From: Allacma fusca
Lineage: Eukaryota > Arthropoda > Collembola > Symphypleona > Sminthuridae
Assembly (NCBI GenBank): GCA_947179485.1
Contig: OX359250.1
Coordinates: forward strand, 46,783,450-46,847,449
Direction: 5' to 3'
Length of the DNA stretch: 64,000 nt
Under the pieces are notes generated by a model. That model saw nothing but the letters and a program-made list of their open reading frames with translations, did no database searches and had not been told where the DNA came from. Positions 60,522 to 64,000 of this stretch are shown piece by piece. The position numbers and the translations under genes were made by a program. How positions within the stretch are numbered: position 1 is the stretch's first letter; every line of letters starts with the position of its first letter.

Positions 60522-62806
60522 ATGAAATATCTAGTAGTTCGATTTCAAAATAATTCCATGGAAGCTGTTCCTGAGGTTTGGGTAAATGCGGGAAGAACTT
60601 CTTGTCGGTGGCCTGGAAATAAGGGAAAGACGTTTCTAACATCTGCCATAAGCAGATGCAAGGATCCAGGAGATGATTGGGAGAAATTGTTAATTACAAA
60701 TTGCTTTGGTCCTTATGGTAAGTTAGTTTCGTTGAAAATCATTTTAACCAAATAAGGTAATCATATTTATTCATGTATTGTATGTTTAGATACGCTGCTC
60801 CTGGCACGGGAGAGATTGAAGAAGTTGGAAAATTTAGACGCAGTCACTACTGACGCTGAAGCTCCACGTAAGCGCAAAGTACCAGAAAAATATTCTCAAG
60901 CTGATGTTCAACTTTCCAGGAAGACGACAAAAATTGTATTGACTTCAAGTAGCGTACCCAAGAAGCTTTCTTCTAATTATCCGCCACAGCCTCATTCTGT
61001 CGCATCCGGTTCTGTTGCTCCTCTAGTTTTGCCGGTTGACTCGGAAAATGTTGAAGCTGAAGTGAGTCGTCGCCAAATTCTAGAATGTGAAAACATTACA
61101 CAAAGTTCAGGAAGTATTTCTACTCCAGCGTCAGGAAACAATTGTGTAGCTAACGAACGAGATACTTTACGGCAGGGTATTTAAAAAATTTAATAGCTCA
61201 ATATAAGTTTAAAAATAATTACATTCGAATAGCTTTATAAGTATACAAAAAACTATGATATGCAAATAATGATGTTATGCGATTTTAAAAACGTATGTGC
61301 AACCCGATTTCTTTAATCAACAGACCTGTTTCAGGCCAACGTAATTTTCTCGCTATCTGTCATCAAAATGCGCTTGCAACATGTTGAAGACACTCAGGAG
61401 CTTATTTTGGAACAGCTTAAAAATTCCACGGGGTCGTCCGTCAACCCATCGACCATTAAACTTCCCGTTACTTCAGTGGCGGCTTTTCAAGAGTTGGAGC
61501 AAAACATCATTACCAAAGTAGAAGTTTACAATGAACTGGTAAGCATTCATAACTTTCACAAGCAGGGAGATAAATTTCCTTAGTTAAGCCAGGGGTCTGA
61601 TTTTTGTTAATATCCTGTATTTCTCAATTTCCCTTCTGAGTTTTATAACGATCTGAAAATTGCGAGCTGAAAATAACGACGATTTCCAAAATCTCTGTTG
61701 ACAAAAATAATTTCCCTGCAAGAAAAAAATCAACAAATCACTGCCAAATAAGGAAAACCTGTTTAAATATCCCTCATAACAAATTTTAAAATCCCTCCCC
61801 AAAAAGGTTAGAAAATTAAAAAATACGTGTTTTCAAAAAAGAATCCAGTCCTTTTAAATTTTCCCTGGCAGAAACAAATTTCCCCTGGGATGAATATTCC
61901 CGTCTTTTAAAAAAATCCGACCACTGAGTTAAACCAGCTGAATTCATGTGCTTATACATTTACAATTTTTTATTTTAGGCGAATAAACTTGACTGGGTTG
62001 GAGGAAACGATGTTCGGGACTGTACGTTTAATACTATGAGTAAATTGATGTCGGATGAAATAGCTTCAGTAGTTAATTGGAAAGGTTGAAATAACAAGAT
62101 GGCGTTTGGTTCTATGGAAACTAGTAGCGTTGTAACAAGTATTTTAGAAATTTTTTGCTAGTAAAAAACAACGTAAAAATATTACATTACTCATAATGCG
62201 AATGATTCCAATTAAAAATTATTTCACATATTTAGATTGTGTGCACTTCTTTTTTGGAAAGAAAAAAGGAACCATGGTCAAAGTCCATTCTGCAATTAAG
62301 GATTGGTTGAAAGCAGCCCTGACTAGATTGAAAAAGTAGGGTTCATACGACATCACAACATAACTTACCTATAACTTACATACTGTGTGAATATTTTAAT
62401 GCTGCGAACTATTATATAATTTTATTTATAATATACTTAATATATTTTTATTTGTTATGATATTATTTTACATAATTAAAATTATATAAAATAATCGTGA
62501 AATAACAAAATTAATTTTACAAATATAGTAAATTTTGTATTACTTCAATTAACAAATTCAATTATTATTTTTGAATATATAATAATAATTGTTTTCACTT
62601 ATTCTTGTGGTTAATAACAATAATGACAATTATATTTATTCAAATAACTATAGCACGCTTTGAGATAATATTATAATTGTTAATTCTTTTATATTTACTG
62701 TTATAGCGCAACTGCTGGAAGCAATGGCACGGGAACTGGAGAGGAAATTAATCAAAGTGACGAAGGCAGTGAAGACGAACAAATTGAAAGCCCTTCGAGC
62801 TCTTAA
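60522..62806 (+). CDS. DUF4806-domain protein, intact, six exons
   Basis: Exons 60522-60717, 60790-61176, 61324-61538, 61979-62084, 62236-62335 and 62707-62806 join with matching phases (1, 1, 0, 1, 2) at GT-AG borders, giving 367 residues with no lesion. The N-terminal exon has the usual start of this family: a VVRFQNNS strand, VPEVWV, a CRWPG motif and a Trp in DDWEKL. A basic disordered linker (APRKRKVPEKY, a likely nuclear signal) follows. The DUF4806 domain runs from LEQLKNSTG through IKLPVTSVAAFQELE, LDWVGGNDVRDCTF and VVNWKG to DCVHFFFGKKKGTM. The tail is acidic and ends EDEQIESPSSS. The family is highly repeated in arthropod genomes and its function is unknown; association with a DNA transposon is my inference. 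It lies 1.2 kb after the broken DUF7869-like gene in the same direction. Confidence 0.85.
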
Positions 62807-62810
62807 TAAA
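62805..62810 (+). terminator. Poly(A) signal overlapping the DUF4806 stop codon
   Basis: The stop TAA (62804-62806) overlaps AATAAA (62805-62810), which would give an extremely short 3' UTR. The Tc1 end begins 28 bp after the stop, so the native downstream region may have been displaced. Confidence 0.5.
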
Positions 62811-62834
62811 TTAAGCATTCTGCTGGCTTATATA

Positions 62835-64000
62835 CACTGGGGTCCCATGAAGTTGGAACAGAGATGATTAAATTCTTTCAATGATGTTAATGACGTCAGA
62901 AGGGTTCGAATTAAAAATTTTTCGATGGCATATTGTTAAGCACTTAATGGCGTTCCCTTGACAAGCTCATAATTTGCAATAGCGCCATTAGTAAATTTTA
63001 GGCGGGCTTTGATGTAAACGAAGCCCGAAATTGCCCGTGCATAAATGATGGAACACGACTGACTATGGTACGAACTGAGCCGTATAACTGAAGGTACGTA
63101 ATTTTATTTTAATTAAAATAAATCACAAACACATTTTAGTATCCTTTAGAATTCCTTCATGCATTTTGACACATATAGGTCAAGATGGAACCACGAAGAA
63201 CGGAGATTCCAATACCGGTGAGAGAGCTAGTGATCGAGAAGTGGAGGAACGACGGTAAGGATCCTCCAACGTTTAGGCAGATTGTCAAAGAGGTCCGCCT
63301 AAGACCCACAACGGTCTTCAACATTGTTAAAAAATACAAGAACACTGGTGTCATCGGAAATCTGCCCGGGAGGGGCAAGGCCCGCATCGTCACCCCCGCG
63401 AATAGCCGACAATTATCTTAAAGGTCAACAAACAGGTCAAGACTGACCTCATCTAAGATCCTCTCACAGGTGTATTTTGAGATAGGAAAGATTGCCCATC
63501 GGACCACAATCAAAAGAATCCTGTACCTGAGCGGCACAACTTTCTTCGAGCCAAGAAAAAACCTTATATCAATGCTAAAAACAGGAGAAAGTGGACCCTG
63601 TGGTCCCGCAAACACACCAGCAAGTATGATACGTTTTGGAGTCCAGTTTTGTGGTCCGATGAGAGCAAATGTAGTGTCTTTGGCAGCGATAGAAGAACCG
63701 GGGTCTGGGGAAAGCCAGGGGTGGGTCTGAAGACGGATCTTACTTCCTACTGTAAAGCATGGTGGTAGTAGTGTTATAGTTTGGGGCTGTATCAGTGCAT
63801 ATTGGGTGGGAACCATTGATTTTTTGGAAGGAAATATGAACCAACACTACTACCAATCCATAATCAACCGAAACGTGAAGCAATCAGCCCAAAACCTGGG
63901 ACTTGGACGACGATTTGTGTATTAAGAGGACAACGACCCCAAGCAAACGGCAAAGTCCACATGGGCCGATTTAAACAAAAGCAAGATACCAGTTCTGGAA
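62835..64000 (+). mobile_element. Tc1-family transposon, 5' part, cut by window edge
   Basis: The end CACTGGGGTCCCATGAAG follows TA (62833-62834), like the CACTGG-type ends of Tc1-family elements. About 350 bp of leader precedes the transposase. The right end lies outside the window. Confidence 0.7.
63185..64000 (+). pseudogene. Tc1-family transposase, frameshifted
   Basis: From ATG 63185 the first 78 residues hold the paired-like helix-turn-helix (MEPRRTEIPIPVRELVIEKW, then TTVFNIVKKYKNTG and an AT-hook-like GRGKAR). The frame stops at TAA 63419-63421. Downstream, the family's order continues in other frames: IGKIAHRTTIKRIL, KPYINAKNRRKWTLW, the WSDESK segment with the first catalytic Asp of the core, and near 63925 the DNDPK segment with the second catalytic Asp. 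Several small indels and at least two stops separate these pieces. The third catalytic residue is beyond the window. Confidence 0.8.

Overview
The window is eukaryotic nuclear DNA, most likely from an arthropod. Genes are split by GT-AG introns and end in AATAAA signals. Intergenic DNA is AT-rich and full of DNA transposons. Two multi-exon families I associate mainly with arthropod genomes (DUF7869-like and DUF4806) are present. The species cannot be fixed from sequence alone.

Region 1 (1-29.2 kb) is the 3' part of one giant + strand gene. It is made of very long Ser/Thr/Glu/Pro-rich exons plus a 45-nt microexon. Donors at 5820, 9011 and 12006, and acceptors at 6365, 6543, 8967, 11434, 13061, 20505 and 28627, are all phase 1, so these exons can be skipped or joined in many combinations. 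The one exception is a phase-0 junction, 21643 to 22528. At least five alternative 3' ends are visible (stops at 6429, 8371, 14907, 24834 and 28709), one of them with a C-terminal membrane anchor. The layout resembles the giant exons of neuronal ankyrins, but no ankyrin repeat, ZU5 or death domain lies in the window, so the identity is a hypothesis.

Region 2 (29.2-37.1 kb) has no convincing gene. It holds diverged dispersed repeats and two nested hAT-type non-autonomous elements with perfect 8-bp target duplications.

Region 3 (37.1-50.3 kb) is a duplicated locus. Copy A carries an intact three-exon gene for a STAND-type NB-ARC ATPase with eleven 42-residue TPR repeats. Copy B is its pseudogene, with start codon lost, a nonsense codon, a frameshift and a collapsed TPR array. 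A third fragment lies between them. Four more hAT-type elements sit in or beside the duplication, and for two of them a paralogous segment preserves the empty site.

Region 4 (50.3-64.0 kb) holds Helitron-like 3' ends, an unidentified broken minus-strand coding relic, a 29-bp minisatellite, a ~350-bp tandem array interrupted by a seventh hAT-type element, a broken DUF7869-like gene, an intact six-exon DUF4806 gene, and a decayed Tc1-family element cut by the window edge.

The most unusual signal is the set of seven hAT-type elements. Each has its own short G/C-rich word iterated along both arms (GGGTAC, GGGAAC, GGGAC, GCCTTC, GGGCATTTT, CCGTTCC, CAAGTTCGGGT), as if transposase-binding subterminal repeats had expanded to fill the element.
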